From positions 315,501-375,500 of the forward strand of contig CAJNDS010002115.1 in the NCBI GenBank assembly GCA_905221605.1: a stretch of DNA of 60,000 bases. Reading direction: 5' to 3'. The translations under genes were made by a program, and so were the position numbers. The notes under the pieces were generated by a model. It saw only the letters and a list, made by a program, of their open reading frames with translations. It was not told the DNA's origin and did not search any database. Positions 9,561 through 20,363 of this stretch are shown one piece after another (the stretch's first letter is position 1; each line of letters begins with the position of its first letter). Source of the stretch: Symbiodinium natans. Taxonomy: Eukaryota > Sar > Dinophyceae > Suessiales > Symbiodiniaceae.

Positions 9561-9890
9561 GGGTCTGGGGGCCCTGAGCTTTGTTAAAAAACCTGGTGGT
9601 GCTGGCTTCGGCGCTTGAGATTGTCGGAATGTGGCCATTCTTGTGCCAGCTGTACCAGAGCGTGGACTTTGCCCCCACGGAACCAAGTTCGAGCATTCGA
9701 GCATTTGGGTGCTCCCAGTGCCGTTGTAAACAGTAAGGTCTAGGGTTTGGGGTTTAGGGTTTGGGCCAAATTGTGTTTCCGGGAGCCTCCTCAGTCCGTG
9801 CTTAAGAAGGGTGAATTTGGCCACCAGCTCACGACCTCACTGTCGCTTCGCACTAGCTCAGCTTCCCGCGTGGGCCTACACTGCGACCCT

Positions 9891-10001
9891 ACTTGGAGAT
9901 TCATGGGTAGTTATACTTAGGGTTTTAAGTGCCCTAAGTCAGGCTATAAGTATAGTTGCCCTACCTTTCACCCTACGGATAACTACCCATGAACCTCAAT
10001 G
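9891..10001. mobile_element. Family B inverted-repeat element
   Basis: The left end ACTTGGAGATTCATGGGTAG pairs with the right end CTACCCATGAACCTCAATGT. The interior carries ATACTTAGGG and CCCTAAGT arms around a short loop. No target duplication is clear. Confidence 0.8.
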
Positions 10002-10170
10002 TTTGGGCTGGCTAAGAGGCTGGGGGGGCCTCGTCACATGTCTCTAATGCCGTGGGCTCGTTGCAGTCCGGTTAATCAGTGGCAGCTGTAGTCCTCAAAA
10101 GAAACGCCCTTCAGCAACCCGGCTTTCTTAGCTTTCTTGTGTGCCCGATGCGTTGCCACCTCGTGACTCT

Positions 10171-10290
10171 TCAGGTCACATGAAGCAACTGATGGATGAG
10201 ATCCTGAGATCCTGGTCACAACCTGGCGGTTTGCCTTGGGATCTGCAAGGGCTTGTGTTCCAGAGAGAACTTCTCACTACGGCCCAGTGA
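10171..10290 (+). CDS. Exon-like segment ending in a stop
   Basis: The frame reads SGHMKQLMDEILRSWSQPGG and then LPWDLQGLVFQRELLTTAQ, followed by TGA at 10288-10290. An AG|G acceptor-like site lies at CTTCAG|GTCAC. It could be the last exon of an unknown gene. The minus-strand frame here is less protein-like. Confidence 0.4.
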   Translation, partial: SGHMKQLMDEILRSWSQPGGLPWDLQGLVFQRELLTTAQ

Positions 10291-12100
10291 AGCGGGCGGG
10301 TAAAGATAGTTCTTTTGGCCCCGGCTGCCACGACCGAGCTTAGAATCTGCTTGTCCTTTGCGGGTCCGGGCTGCAAACCCTGGATCGTATGAACATGCAA
10401 GCTTCTCAAACCGACTGCGCTCTTTCCAGACTGAACCCTCTCCGTGTTACCGAAATTCTTTCGAGGGTTTAGGCGTGTGCTCGGGCTTTAGCTTCTCCTC
10501 GGATCCTTTTGAGGAAAAGAAGAGGACCTGCAGGAGAGGGCTCTCGGAACATTTGTTGATTTGAGGTCGGGCCCTTGTGCATCCACACGTTGCTGCCATG
10601 ATGCTGAACTCTCTTAATTGCTCTCTGGAATTGAGATCCGTGTCACGCAATGACAGAGTGCGATACGCCCTAAGCCCTAAGCCCTAAGCCCTCATCAAAT
10701 CTCAAATCATGATCTCCGAAAGCAACCCCTTGCAGTACTGCAGTGCAAAGCTTCAATGGCCCCCAAGCCTTCAAACCCTGGACCAGGACAGGGAGAAAGA
10801 CCACATCGTTGACTTTCTCATGGCCCCCCGGTCTCCCAATACAGCCTCCATGTCGGCTGTGTTTGTTTGTTTGCTGGGCCTGCGCCCGAAACATGTGGCT
10901 TAGGGTTGACTTGCGGTCGGGACTTGGGAAAACGCCATCGGGGAATCTTGAATTCGCAACTCGATTTGCAGCGAACGCCAAGCGTGCGTCTTGCTTGAAT
11001 TGTTCTTTCAAGCTGATCACATCATGTGAAGGCAGTGGCTTTCTCCCGTACCCCGAAAGCATGAAAGGTGCTGATTCCATTTTGCTCCCAGCCAGCGGAG
11101 AACCAGACGCAAAAAAAAACCATTGTTTCGAGCACTTTGCCATGGCAACGGTGCCACACTGGTACAAAAGTTCCATGTTGACACAAAGCTGCCAGACAAA
11201 GCAAGTGAACCAGCTGGAGAGTAGACAGCCACCGATCAAGCCAAAAAAAACATGGGTCAGCAAGGTCTTTTTCTATGGCATGCTTCGGCTGAAGCTCCTT
11301 CCATAAAAACATGATGGTAGTGCTTGTGGCAGGGAAGCAAGTCTTTCCGACGTGGGCCACCGCAGTGATATGTGAATCTGGTGGCCTTTCGACAGTCGCC
11401 AGCTCGAGCGAAGACCTTCTTCGGCCTGGTGAACTGACATCTGAAAAAGAATCGTCCTTTTGGAGACTTTATGAAGATGCCAGTGATTGGGGATACCTTG
11501 CAAGACAATGTGTTCCCAGGAGGTGTTTGTCATCTGACCAAGCTGGTCCCAATTTCCTTGCGACATCAATGGGCCAGACTTCGGGAGATCGCATGCTGTT
11601 CCTATGTACGAAGTGCCTCATTCTACGGGTTCACTAAACACCTGAAACCCACACCTCGAGTGGGGATGAAGAGAAGCCAAGTGGTTCTGAGATGTGGGGT
11701 CCAACACAAGGGTTTTAGTATTTGGGTGGTTTTCGGGTCTCGTTTCCTGGAGAAGTTTAGGTCTTGTTGACTTCGAGACTGCTCAGGAAGGCTGTTAGGG
11801 GGTATGGCTCGATCTTGGTGTAGTGCTGTGCATTTTCTCAGTTGTGTTCGCGCACTTCGCGTAGTTTGCATGACCTGAGGAAGAGCTGCACAATGGAGAG
11901 GACCAAAAGATTGTCGACCGAATGAAGCGCCTTAGCAGCCCAGACAGTCCGGTTTTGTATATGGGTGTCAAGTAGATAGTTTCATCATCTCAGTCATCGT
12001 ATCACCGGCACCCTTCCATCTCCAGTGTTGAATTGTAAGCTAAGTAAGGTTCGGCAATAGTGGTTCCCGACAATGCCCTAAGCCCTAAACCCTAAACCCC
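10291..12100. other. Long stretch with no gene I can support
   Basis: Several overlapping frames of 60 to 197 codons occur on both strands between 10670 and 11640, none with a recognisable motif or splice pattern. I cannot choose between them. Telomere-like units occur only as CCCTAAG remnants near 10668-10692. Confidence 0.3.
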
Positions 12101-12121
12101 TCTGGAACAGTGTGTGCCTCA

Positions 12122-12147
12122 CCTGGCTTGTCCGAGTGTGAGCGATT
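12122..12147. repeat. 26-bp segment shared with 51929-51954
   Basis: A segment beginning CCTGGCTTGTCCGAGTGTGA and ending GCGATT is identical in both places. In both it is followed within two bases by AACCCTAAA sequence. Confidence 0.85.
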
Positions 12148-12177
12148 TAACCCTAAACCCCAAACCCTAAACCCCAG

Positions 12178-12318
12178 GTACATGAAGTTGCACCATGCCC
12201 ACGACCACGTGCAGCTTGATGATGTGGTGGACCTCTTCGATGGCGATCGTCAGAAAGGTTTCCTCGAGACGCTCTTCCGTGATGATGACTTCAACAAGAA
12301 GCAGATGGCTTGTGCTTT
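12178..12318 (+). CDS. Exon-like segment, acidic and soluble-looking
   Basis: Preceded by CCCCAG|G, an acceptor-like sequence at the end of a degenerate CCCTAAA run. The frame reads YMKLHHAHDHVQLDDVVDLF, then LETLFRDDDFNKKQMACAFG. Composition is convincing for a real exon, but I do not recognise the family. The downstream limit is uncertain because the frame stays open to 12428. Confidence 0.5.
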
Positions 12319-12419
12319 TGGGAAATTTTTACTTTCCCTTCCTTCCTTACCAGGGGACCTTATTTGCAAAATCATCTTCCAAAGGTTTTTGAAGCACAAC
12401 TCAGGCAGGGCCAATACAG

Positions 12420-12588
12420 GCGAAGGATGACCTTGAGAGCAGAGGGCCAGCTCCCTGAGGGCCTGCTCCCCGAGGCGCAGCAGGCGAAAGCTGAGAATGC
12501 ACATGACCAGCGCCACAGCACCTTGACAAGCAGCAGAATTGGGAAGGGCGAAGCTCTTCAGCATGAGGCCGGGCGATTTCTTGCATCT
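12420..12588 (+). CDS. Exon-like segment, helix-rich
   Basis: Preceded by AATACAG|GCGAAGG. The frame reads RMTLRAEGQLPEGLLPEAQQ, then AKAENAHDQRHSTLTSSRIG and KGEALQHEAGRFLAS, an Ala/Glu/Gln-rich, probably helical stretch. It stops exactly where the family H element begins at 12589. It may belong to the same gene as 12178-12318. Confidence 0.4.
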
Positions 12589-12663
12589 GGGGTTTCCGAA
12601 ATTTAGGGCCACTTTATTGGGGTCCTTATTATAAGGGAATCCTGCTACATTTTCGTAAACTCC
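12589..12663. mobile_element. Family H inverted-repeat element, single internal unit
   Basis: Ends are GGGGTTTCCGAAATTTAGGG on the left and CTACATTTTCGTAAACTCC on the right. The single core reads TTATTGGGGTCCTTATTATA followed by AGGGAATCCTGCTA. It is the simplest form of the element that is amplified at 15965-16208. Confidence 0.7.
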
Positions 12664-12700
12664 ACTATTGCTCTTGACTTGGGGCAGAGGGCGAGTGGCC

Positions 12701-12815
12701 ATGCTGGGCAGCATGCAACGCATGTTTGCCGTGGGATGCGGACGGAGGCTGCCGAGGGCTCACGTCGGCGTTCTTCCCCTCAAACAGCGCAACTCGCGAG
12801 ACAGAGCCACAAGAG
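12701..12815 (+). CDS. Possible first exon with a basic, transit-peptide-like N terminus
   Basis: From an ATG at 12701 the frame reads MLGSMQRMFAVGCGRRLPRA, then HVGVLPLKQRNSRDRATR. This is Arg-rich and almost free of acidic residues, as in mitochondrial presequences. A GTATGC donor-like site follows at 12816. There is no independent support for the start. Confidence 0.3.
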
Positions 12816-13019
12816 GTATGCATTAGGTCATGAGGGTTATATTGATTCAACACAGCTTCCCACTGGACCGCGAAGTAGGCACGAGAACCAAAAAGGGAGG
12901 CCAAGATGCAACACCGTGGGTACTTTCAAGACACGAGTGGCGAACGCGAGGCCTTAAGCCCCATAGAGCCATAGAGCGCCCAACCCTGGAAACCCCAAAT
13001 CTGAGACAGGCGGAAGCAC

Positions 13020-13410
13020 GCGCAAGTGTGTCGAGCCGAACGTCCCCAGATCAGATCGTACCTCGGAACGAGACACAGGTTTCACAGCGTTGCCTTTTGT
13101 GCAATCCTGGGCCATTGGTATTTGCCTCCCGAAGATGTCACAAACAGTTTGAGGGGGTTGCTCCAAGTGTACTGTAGGTACCCTTCTCAGACTTGGGCCC
13201 CTGATAAAGCGCCTGTCATTCCTCCTTCAAGCCCTCCCTTGTCTTTCAAGCATGCATCACACACACCCACGCCGTCACGCGGACCACTGCGGATCCCTGA
13301 TTGTGCAGACATGAAGCCCCAGGAGAAGCAGGTGTGTGGATTCTTGAACTATTTCTTGAAGCCTCAGTTTCTCTGTCCGGAATCCCTCCCGCCGCAATTC
13401 GAACCTTAGA
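13020..13410 (+). other. Open stretch of uncertain status
   Basis: A + strand frame stays open from 13026 to 13409 but contains no recognised motif and drifts in composition. It could be chance, or an exon embedded in intron. I make no gene call. Confidence 0.2.
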
Positions 13411-13927
13411 GACATGAAGAAGAACCACCAAGACTTCTGTCTGCAGCACTCTGCTCCACAATTTTACCCCTAAGCCTGAAATCAATGAAGCCATGCGTCC
13501 CGAAGCCACACCTCTCTCGCTCTCTCACTCGCTCGCTCTATGTCATTCTCCCTCCTTCTATAGCGCAAGGCTCTCACCGTGGCTCAGCCGCCGCAACTGG
13601 GTGGGATTTCATGTTTGGCGGCTCATAAGGTGGGTACCTAGCACAAGACATCAAGGGAAGATCAGGCGCTGCACCGGCAGAATCACTCCAGGTTCGGTTG
13701 AAGTGCCGATTGGATGAACTGATCGTTACCATGGCCCACGCCTGGCAATCAAGAAGCATTTTCAGCAACAGAATTTGGCACATAAATGCGTAATTCTTGC
13801 TGATGTCCTTCGTTGTTTTCATTGAAGCGTGATTTTCTGCCTCCCCGCCAGTACCCACAGTCTGCACCTTGCCTGGATCGACCCGACCCGATCGGTATCG
13901 ACTTTTGCTTCGAACCGACTATTGAAT

Positions 13928-14004
13928 CTAAACCCTAAACCCTAAACCCTAAACCCTAAACCCTAAACCCTAAACCCTAAACCCTAAACCCTAAACCCTA
14001 AACC
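13928..14004. repeat. Telomere-like array (CCCTAAA)n
   Basis: About eleven perfect CCCTAAA units. Confidence 0.95.
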
Positions 14005-14160
14005 TGCAATCGTTTGCAGTCCTTGGGTTACCTCCCAACCCAGCAGCCGAAGCCCCCCAAACACCCCAAGCACCCCCCAAAGTCGCCCAATAAAAGTACT
14101 CCGAAGCAGATGGGAGCTCAGAGTTCAGGGTTTAGGGGATACGGTTTAGGGTTTAGGAGT

Positions 14161-14250
14161 ACCTGATTCGGGTCCTCATGATGAGGGTATCCTTCTATTA
14201 GGGGACCTATGTTGGAGGTCCCTATTCTCGGAACCCTATTCTCGGAAAGC
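14161..14250. mobile_element. Degenerate family H element
   Basis: Contains GGGTCCTCATGATGAGGGTA and two CCCTATTCTCGGAA stretches that resemble the family H interior and right end. No complete terminal pair is visible. Confidence 0.35.
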
Positions 14251-14315
14251 CCCATATCCGAGGCAGGGTCGCAAGCGAATGTGGGCTGCCGGCCACGTCA
14301 GTCTTCTCCTCGCAG

Positions 14316-14394
14316 AGCAGAGGGGCAAAGAATCCGAGTGAACGAGAAAAGCGGCGCTCTTCGTGTGGAGTTCCCGAGCGGCTCTGGTTCCCCA
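14316..14394 (+). CDS. Exon-like segment, unassigned
   Basis: Follows CTCCTCGCAG, a good pyrimidine-AG acceptor. The frame reads RAEGQRIRVNEKSGALRVEF and PSGSGSP, then runs into CCCTAAA units. Small and unassigned. Confidence 0.35.
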
Positions 14395-14401
14395 AAACCT
14401 T

Positions 14402-14433
14402 AACCCTAAACCCTAAACCCTAAACCCTAAACT
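14402..14433. repeat. Short telomere-like array (CCCTAAA)n
   Basis: Four units directly after the exon-like segment. Confidence 0.85.
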
Positions 14434-15785
14434 GCTTTTCAGGCTTCGACTCTTGGGGTCCATAGGTAGGAGCTTCGGGGCTGAGTGCATAGGGGCGTGC
14501 ATGATAATCCCAGCTCGGATTACTGTTCAGAAGCCCATGTCCTGTTGTGTGTCCAATTTTTCTTTCGGCGCAGAGCTGAACCGTAATTGGGTAACCTTGC
14601 CAGTCGAAGGCCCAAGACCCTTAGAGTGAGGGTTCAATGGTCGGTTTCGATTAGGCGTGGGCCTCAGTCCTGGTTGCCCTTCCAGCTCCTAAGCTGTGAT
14701 CTCACTTCTGGGATCCCTTGAACGCAAAGGAAAAAGTGATTTTCCATTGAAAGAAGCTCCATCCAGGAAGTCGCACAATCCCGAATATTACTTAGGCAGC
14801 TTTACCAGTGCACCAGCGCACAGCAGTGCCTCGAGAAACAACTGATCCTAAGCAAGCCCTGCGCCTAGGCAGGTGGCCGTCCGCACAAATCACAAGGAAT
14901 CTCCAAGCACTACAGACCCTTAAACCCCTAGCCCCTATAAACTCTGTAAACACCAAATCAAAGAGCCCACATCTCCAGCAACTCTCCTGCTCTGGAGAGT
15001 TCGTCATACGTAGGGCTCAGGGCTAAAAGCGGCTCACAGATCTGAGTGTTCAAAAAGACTTACATGGGGGTCCAGGGGTTTAGGGGGTGAGGGCTTGTCA
15101 GGGTTTGGGGTGTGCAGGCGGGTGCTTAGGGGGCCCGGAGCCCTCATGGTGTCAACTTCAGGGCTACCCGAAAGCCCCGTACTTGCTCTCGGAAAACCCT
15201 GCCAACAGTTGCCGCGGCCGCGTTCGCTTCTGCTGTGGCCGCCGGGGCCTCAGAGGTTTTCTCCGTGAGGTTTGGAGTGCGGGGTTTGGATACAGCCACG
15301 GCATGGCTCAAACCTCACATGCACGATTCCTCCTTTCAGCATTCTTTAGAGTCGAAGTAGCAAGCAACCGACTCGACTGACTCTTTCAGGCCTCTGAGTT
15401 ACAAGGCCTCTTCGCAGGTGGCGTCTCCCATGCCAAGAATCCTATTCGCGCGAGCTGTCCATCCTGAACCCAACTTGACAGCATGAGCGACTGAACGGCC
15501 GAAAGGTGCTAGAAAAAACCAAGCCTATAGGGTTTAGGATGTATATTATGAGTCTTCGCATGTTCGTTAGGGCTTCTCATTAAAAAAGCACACACACAAA
15601 ACCCTATCAACGCCTCCGCCCAAAACCCTTGCACTCCTCAGCCCAGTATAAGCCGGCATGGAGGCAGCTGCCCCGCCGTTAGCGGCTTTGGCGCCTCCCA
15701 GCACTGCACCTCGACTGCGCTTGGGGGGGGTTCAACCCCAGAAGTCTTGCCGCGGAAGATCACGAAAGAGGGTCTAAGAGTCTAC
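14434..15785. other. Stretch without a recognised gene
   Basis: Open frames near 14808-15026 and 15087-15380 lack motifs. The latter contains a GC-rich segment (GCCGCGGCCGCG) near 15210. Confidence 0.3.
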
Positions 15786-15866
15786 GACTATTTGCTTAAG
15801 AACCCTCTTTTTTGGGGGCTTCTTGCTATAAGAACCCTTTCTTGAGGGCTTCTTAAGCAAGTAGTC
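15786..15866. mobile_element. Family C inverted-repeat element
   Basis: The left end GACTATTTGCTTAAGAACCC pairs with the right end GGGCTTCTTAAGCAAGTAGTC, giving a nearly complete 81-bp hairpin. An inner AAGAACCCTTTCTTGAGGG pairing also exists. Confidence 0.75.
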
Positions 15867-15964
15867 TAGGCTTAGCTTTGGAACACAAGCGTGGGCATCA
15901 TGGGGCATCCGGCTCAGGCTAAGTTGGGACTCTCTGGTCGAAGTTTGGGATGCGGACTTTTGGA

Positions 15965-16208
15965 GGGGTTTCCGAAAGTAGGGGTACCTTATTGGGGGTC
16001 CTCATGATAAGGGAATCCTACTATAGGGTGCCTTATTGGTCCTTGTTACAAGGGAATCCCACTAGAGGGGAGGGGGACCTTTTTTGGGGTCCTTATTTTT
16101 AAGTGAGTCCTACTATACGGGAAGGGTACCTTATTGGGGGCCCTTATTATAAGGGAATTTTGCTATTTGGGGTTTATATTAGGGGTCCCTCATTTTCGGT
16201 AAACCCCC
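15965..16208. mobile_element. Family H element with about four amplified internal units
   Basis: The left end GGGGTTTCCGAAAGTAGGGG pairs with the right end TCATTTTCGGTAAACCCCC. Between them, a unit of about 40-50 bp of the form TACCTTATTGGGGGTCCTTA ... AAGGGAATCCTACTA is repeated four times with divergence (starts near 15977, 16023, 16064 and 16115). Confidence 0.75.
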
Positions 16209-16755
16209 ATTTTTGGCTGAGGGACAGGGAAGCAAGGTTTAGGGTTTAGGGTTTGGGGTCCTGTCTGTTGGCTTCTTTTTATTGCAACCCCCGCTCCCTC
16301 GTTTGGAGCGATGATCTGAATTATGAGATTTGGGGCCCCTCATAGTAAATGTTCCTGGAACGTCTGAACTTGCCCCATCATAATTGTGTCGCATGGCCCT
16401 CTCACTTGAAGCCAGCACGCTTGTCTCCATGGAAGGTATTCCTAAAAAGTAACCATGATGGCACATAAAAGCCTAGTTCTCTCCACTCATGAAGCTTCCA
16501 GTCTCAAACACCTCGCCCTTGTGGACAATAGTTTTTGTTAGGATGAATCCTCCTGCGAATCTGTGTGACGCCTCCGTTTCTGAAGACCTGGGCTAGAGAC
16601 TCATTGGCTGTTTGCCAGCCGGTGAGAGTCGAAACCCCAAACGAGATTTTAAAAACAACATGGCCGGGTTTAGGGTTTAGGGTTCAGAGTCTGCGTTGAA
16701 AAAAAGGGTTTAGGGTACCATGGCCCCAGAAGCCTCCCTACTTGTTTGACCAGCA

Positions 16756-16808
16756 TGAGGCCTCTGGCCATCTCTGCTTCGCCGCGTTGGCGGACGTCCT
16801 GGCGCGGG
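16756..16808 (+). CDS. Short exon-like trace
   Basis: The frame reads EASGHLCFAALADVLARG just before a T run and a GGGTTTAGGG-rich region. It is too short to assign. Confidence 0.2.
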
Positions 16809-17150
16809 GCTTTTTTTTTTGGGGGTGGTGGTAGGGTTTGGGGTTTAGGGTTTAGGGTGGGGGGGGGTTGGCGGGGTGGAGGGGCCAGGTTTTTGGGTGT
16901 TTAGGGTGTTTGCAGGGTGCAGCTCGGAGGGTTTAGGGCGGTTGAGCTGGTGGGCAGGGCAGTGGGAGATCTTGGTTTCCGAGCCTAGGTTTTCACAGCT
17001 TTGAGCTTTCGAAGAGGCTTTGCTGTGATTTTTGTCGATCTTCCTGCAGACTTGCCGAAGCTACATGGGTGCGATTTTACAGTTGATATTCTCCCCCCAC
17101 AACCAGCTACAACGGCTGCAGGCTCCCAACCCCCAAAGAAGGCAGAAACT

Positions 17151-17217
17151 CCCTAAACCCTAGACCCTAAAGGCCCTAAACCCGAAACCCTAAACCCTAT
17201 ACACCCTAAACCCTGTC
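17151..17217. repeat. Degenerate telomere-like array
   Basis: CCCTAAA units mixed with CCCTAGA, CCCGAAA and CCCTATACA variants. Confidence 0.85.
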
Positions 17218-17235
17218 AAGTTCTACTGTCTACAG

Positions 17236-17348
17236 CCGGCAAAGAGGACCTCGTCGTTGCGGCCGGCTCAAATCCGCCGCCTTGCTGCACAAGAACGGGA
17301 GAATGAGATGTCTTTCGCAGATGGAGAAGCGAGGCGCTTAGTAGCTGA
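17236..17348 (+). CDS. Exon-like segment with canonical-looking splice sites
   Basis: TCTACAG precedes the open frame AKRTSSLRPAQIRRLAAQER and ENEMSFADGEARRLVAE, and GTGAGT follows at 17349. The Arg/Glu-rich composition suggests a helical or coiled segment. Both splice sites are visible, so this is one of the better exon candidates outside the PPR set. The family is unknown. Confidence 0.45.
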
Positions 17349-17986
17349 GTGAGTACACTTTATACACTTTTTGGGATACTATAATCCCCTATAAAACTGA
17401 AAGTGTTCACTTTTTTGGGGCTTATGAACTCAGCAGAACAACCGTAATTGGAACGTAGTCGTGCAGACCGGCTTGTGCACATGAAGTAGGTGGGGGCCAG
17501 GGCCTGTTTGCCACATGCATCGAGTCTGGTTTTTGACTCCGTTCTAAGTCCCTACACCTTCACGGAGGCTTGGGATTGTGGGCTGACAGCGTGTAGGATT
17601 TGGGGCTGCCTCACCTTCTCCATTCCCTCTGGCACGTGGGCATCGGCATCAGAGTACCCCATCCCAGGGCTGCGAGCACAGCTGCGAGGCCACTTGTTGA
17701 GGGCCGGGTTATGGCTGACGATTTCTTGGAGCTCGGGAAGGGGGCATTCGGTTCAAGGAGTCTGCAGTTTTGGCATCACATGATGTGTCGCAAGTCTAGG
17801 TATCAAGACTTCGCTGGGGTTCACAGCTGCACAGCGAAGCATCGGCGGCATCGGCATGCAATGACCCCCGTATCATGAAACTACGCTGCACGGAATGGAA
17901 CCATGCTTTGTTCCGGCAAGCCCTGCGTGATCCTTAAACAGCTGGGGCCTTGTCCGGGTAGTCATGGGGTACAGGGTGAGAGATGT

Positions 17987-18084
17987 GGGCAGTTCTCCAA
18001 AACAGGGTCGTTTTTGGATCCTTGTTTGAAAGGAGCCGCGCTATCTAGGAGCCCAAAAAACGGACAGTAATTTAGAGAACTACC
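17987..18084. mobile_element. Family E inverted-repeat element with GATGT target duplication
   Basis: The left end GGGCAGTTCTCC pairs with the right end GAGAACTACC. GATGT occurs at 17982-17986 and again at 18085-18089. The element lies between a GTGAGA donor-like site (17975) and a pyrimidine-rich GTGCAG acceptor ending at about 18111, so it may be intronic. Confidence 0.75.
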
Positions 18085-18111
18085 GATGTTCTGTTTCTCC
18101 TTGATGGTGCA

Positions 18112-18190
18112 GAGGCGTCTGCTTCGCACTGCGGCATCCACGGCTGTACCTCAGGCAGCTTCACGTCGAGGGAGTTGGGCAAGGGCGGTT
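18112..18190 (+). CDS. Possible exon after the family E element
   Basis: After TTTCTCCTTGATGGTGCAG|AGG, a strong dinoflagellate-style acceptor, the frame reads RRLLRTAASTAVPQAASRRG and SWARAVA to a stop. An alternative frame is also open. Function unknown. Confidence 0.3.
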
Positions 18191-18885
18191 GCTTGAAGTC
18201 TCCAGCGCCTGCATACGAACGGAGCGTGTCGGCTGGCAGCTGGTTTGAGAAACGGTTTGAGCGTTCGTAGGATTTTGAGGGACAGCGTGCGCGGGCCAGA
18301 AGCCAAGGTGACGACAGAAATTCTCCCCGTCATGCAAGTCTTTTGTGAGTGTGAGAGTCGATGCCACGTCAGTCACGACCGCCTACCCAAAGCCCGCAGC
18401 CTGGCACTCAAAGCATCTCAAATCCCAGCACTCCTCCTCGTAAGCAGCCCTATGATTTTTTCGTGCCGCCATTGGACAAGCTCTGTCCAGCCCCTCCAAG
18501 CGGTATAATCACAACGAGCTTTGGGCTTCCAGGAGGGCCTTGAGGAGCAAGCGGAGGCTCCCTGGCCTCTGGGAGGCTGGGCTGGATTGGGGATTTTTCG
18601 ATTTTTTGGGGGGAGCTCGGAACAGGAAGACACCCAACCGAGTCCCTCAGCAGCCTCCTGAGCTAGAGTTCGAATCTGCAAGGGAAGAAGGAACGAACTG
18701 AACGAGCACGATGTCCAAATGACTGCAAGGCCCTCACCTTCCTAAACCCTGTCAACCCCTTCGTCTTGTGGACCCTGGCAAAAACCTTCAACCTCCCAAG
18801 CCTCAACCCTAGCCCAACATACCAGGCTTATAGACCTCAAACCTTCCACCCTGAACCCTCCAAGCCCTATACCTTATTTAGCCTG

Positions 18886-18947
18886 TACCAGGATGGGCTA
18901 TATATACCCTATAATCCCTTTAAAGGGCCTCATAGCCCATCCTGGTA
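18886..18947. mobile_element. Family F inverted-repeat element, minimal single-unit form
   Basis: A 62-bp near-perfect hairpin. The left end TACCAGGATGGGCTATA pairs with CATAGCCCATCCTGGTA, and the core is ATATACCCTATAATCCCTTT followed by AAAGGGCC. CTG flanks both ends (18883-18885 and 18948-18950). The ends and core match the much longer element at 36044-36781. Confidence 0.8.
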
Positions 18948-19076
18948 CTGCCGAAACCTCAACCGTCAGGCGCCTGTGGCGCTGACACCGCGTGTCGCCT
19001 CGCCATGCTGCGCGGCCTGGGCGCCGCCGCACGGCTGGCAGGGACGCTTCGAGGCCATTGTTGGGGTGCTTGGGGG

Positions 19077-19125
19077 TTCAGGGTTCAGGGTTCAGGGTTC
19101 AGGGTTTAGGGTTTAGGGTTTAGGG
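19077..19125. repeat. Telomere-like array with TTCAGGG variants
   Basis: Four TTCAGGG units followed by three TTTAGGG units. Confidence 0.9.
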
Positions 19126-19165
19126 AGGTTCATGATACTTATGAACCAATTAAAACTTATAACTG
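19126..19165. mobile_element. Half copy of the long family B subtype
   Basis: AGGTTCATGATACTTATGAA resembles the left end of the element at 26804-26947. No matching right end was found, and a telomere-like array ends exactly where it starts. Confidence 0.5.
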
Positions 19166-20149
19166 GGTGGAGGGCTTAGGGCGGCATGACGTGGGCACAC
19201 AGGTTTCATGGCAGCATGAAGAAGCCTTTTTTCAACAACAGGCTGGGAGTTTGGGAGAAAAAAGGGCACGTCACCCGAAAACCTGCAGAACAGCCTATTG
19301 CCCACATTGGTACCTACATATTCGGACCCTAGGCATTGCATAGGGTGCAAGGATGTGTACTGTGATGTTGGTTCCTGGTTTAATGCCAACCCCCTCCCCC
19401 CCTCCCCCGCCGAACAGTCGAAGCTGACCCTCTTTAAGTGGTCCATGGTTTTTTTTCCTGACTGTTTAGGCAGAAGTTTAGATCAGTCTTAAAGGGGTTC
19501 GACAAGGAGAGGGGCCTGAAGGCTTGGGAACCCCCTCCCCACCCACCCCACCCCAGATTACGGCTTCTCCCTTTAAGCCAAGAAGCCCGGTGCTTAGAAA
19601 TCCAAAGCCCGCTGGGCTGAAGCTCTCAAGAGCCTGGCCTGTAACCCAGGACACCAAGGCATGGAAATCCAGAATCCCGGGCCCGGGGTCAGCACATGAA
19701 AGCAGGTTCCGAACAGTGCCCATTACGCGAGGTTAGGCTGTGGCTCCCGGACCACCCCTTTGCCGCATAGGGAAACAATTCTACACATCGTTTGTTTAAA
19801 GGATTTCTTGATTTCGTGTCAGTTGGAACTTTCCGGTTTTCGGGATCTTGGAAAGAAGGCTTGCCTTTGAAGATTCAGGGGCCCGGCCTTTAAGCCAAGA
19901 GGCCAGGTCATCGGTTCAAAGTTGGCTTGAATACAAACCCACAAACCCAAAATTCTGAGAATAAAATCCGGATTCCGGGAGGGACTTGAAACCAGAAAAG
20001 CAAACATTCGTCCATCAGGAGCATGAACACCACAGTACCCAGCCCGATGACCAGCGTTCAGAACAATGATGATTACACAATGAAACATTTTGGCTGTATT
20101 CACGGTGCCCCTATGAAACAGCAACCCACTTCAGGATCTATTAACTCTA
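19166..20149. other. Stretch without a recognised gene
   Basis: Open frames near 19298-19492 and 19524-19736 have no motif. TTTAAGCCAAGA occurs at 19571-19582 and 19889-19900 as a small direct repeat. Confidence 0.3.
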
Positions 20150-20153
20150 TTAT

Positions 20154-20262
20154 CCATATCCCCCGTGAAAATTAGTTTGTTTTTTAATGTATTTTGTTTA
20201 TACAAAACCCAAGAGGATATTAAAAACATTGTTTTTTTTTGAAGGTTCTGAAGGGAGTATAG
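20154..20262. mobile_element. Family I inverted-repeat element, second copy
   Basis: Begins CCATATCCCCCGTGAAAA and ends TTCTGAAGGGAGTATAG, with TTAT at 20150-20153 and 20263-20266 as a 4-bp target duplication. It has the same AT-rich interior character as the copy at 3968-4061. No coding frame is visible around it. Confidence 0.7.
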
Positions 20263-20363
20263 TTATACTGTTTCAGACTGAGGGTTTGGGGCAGACCGGC
20301 TTCGGTTGACCCCGAGAAGCCACACCAAGAGCTTCCTACAGCCTCAGATCCCGACTTTCTGCC

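Noticed and set aside
10670-11360. Minus-strand frame of 197 codons overlapping a + strand frame of 187 codons
   Set aside because: Neither has a recognised motif or splice context, and both can arise by chance in GC-balanced DNA, so I could not choose.
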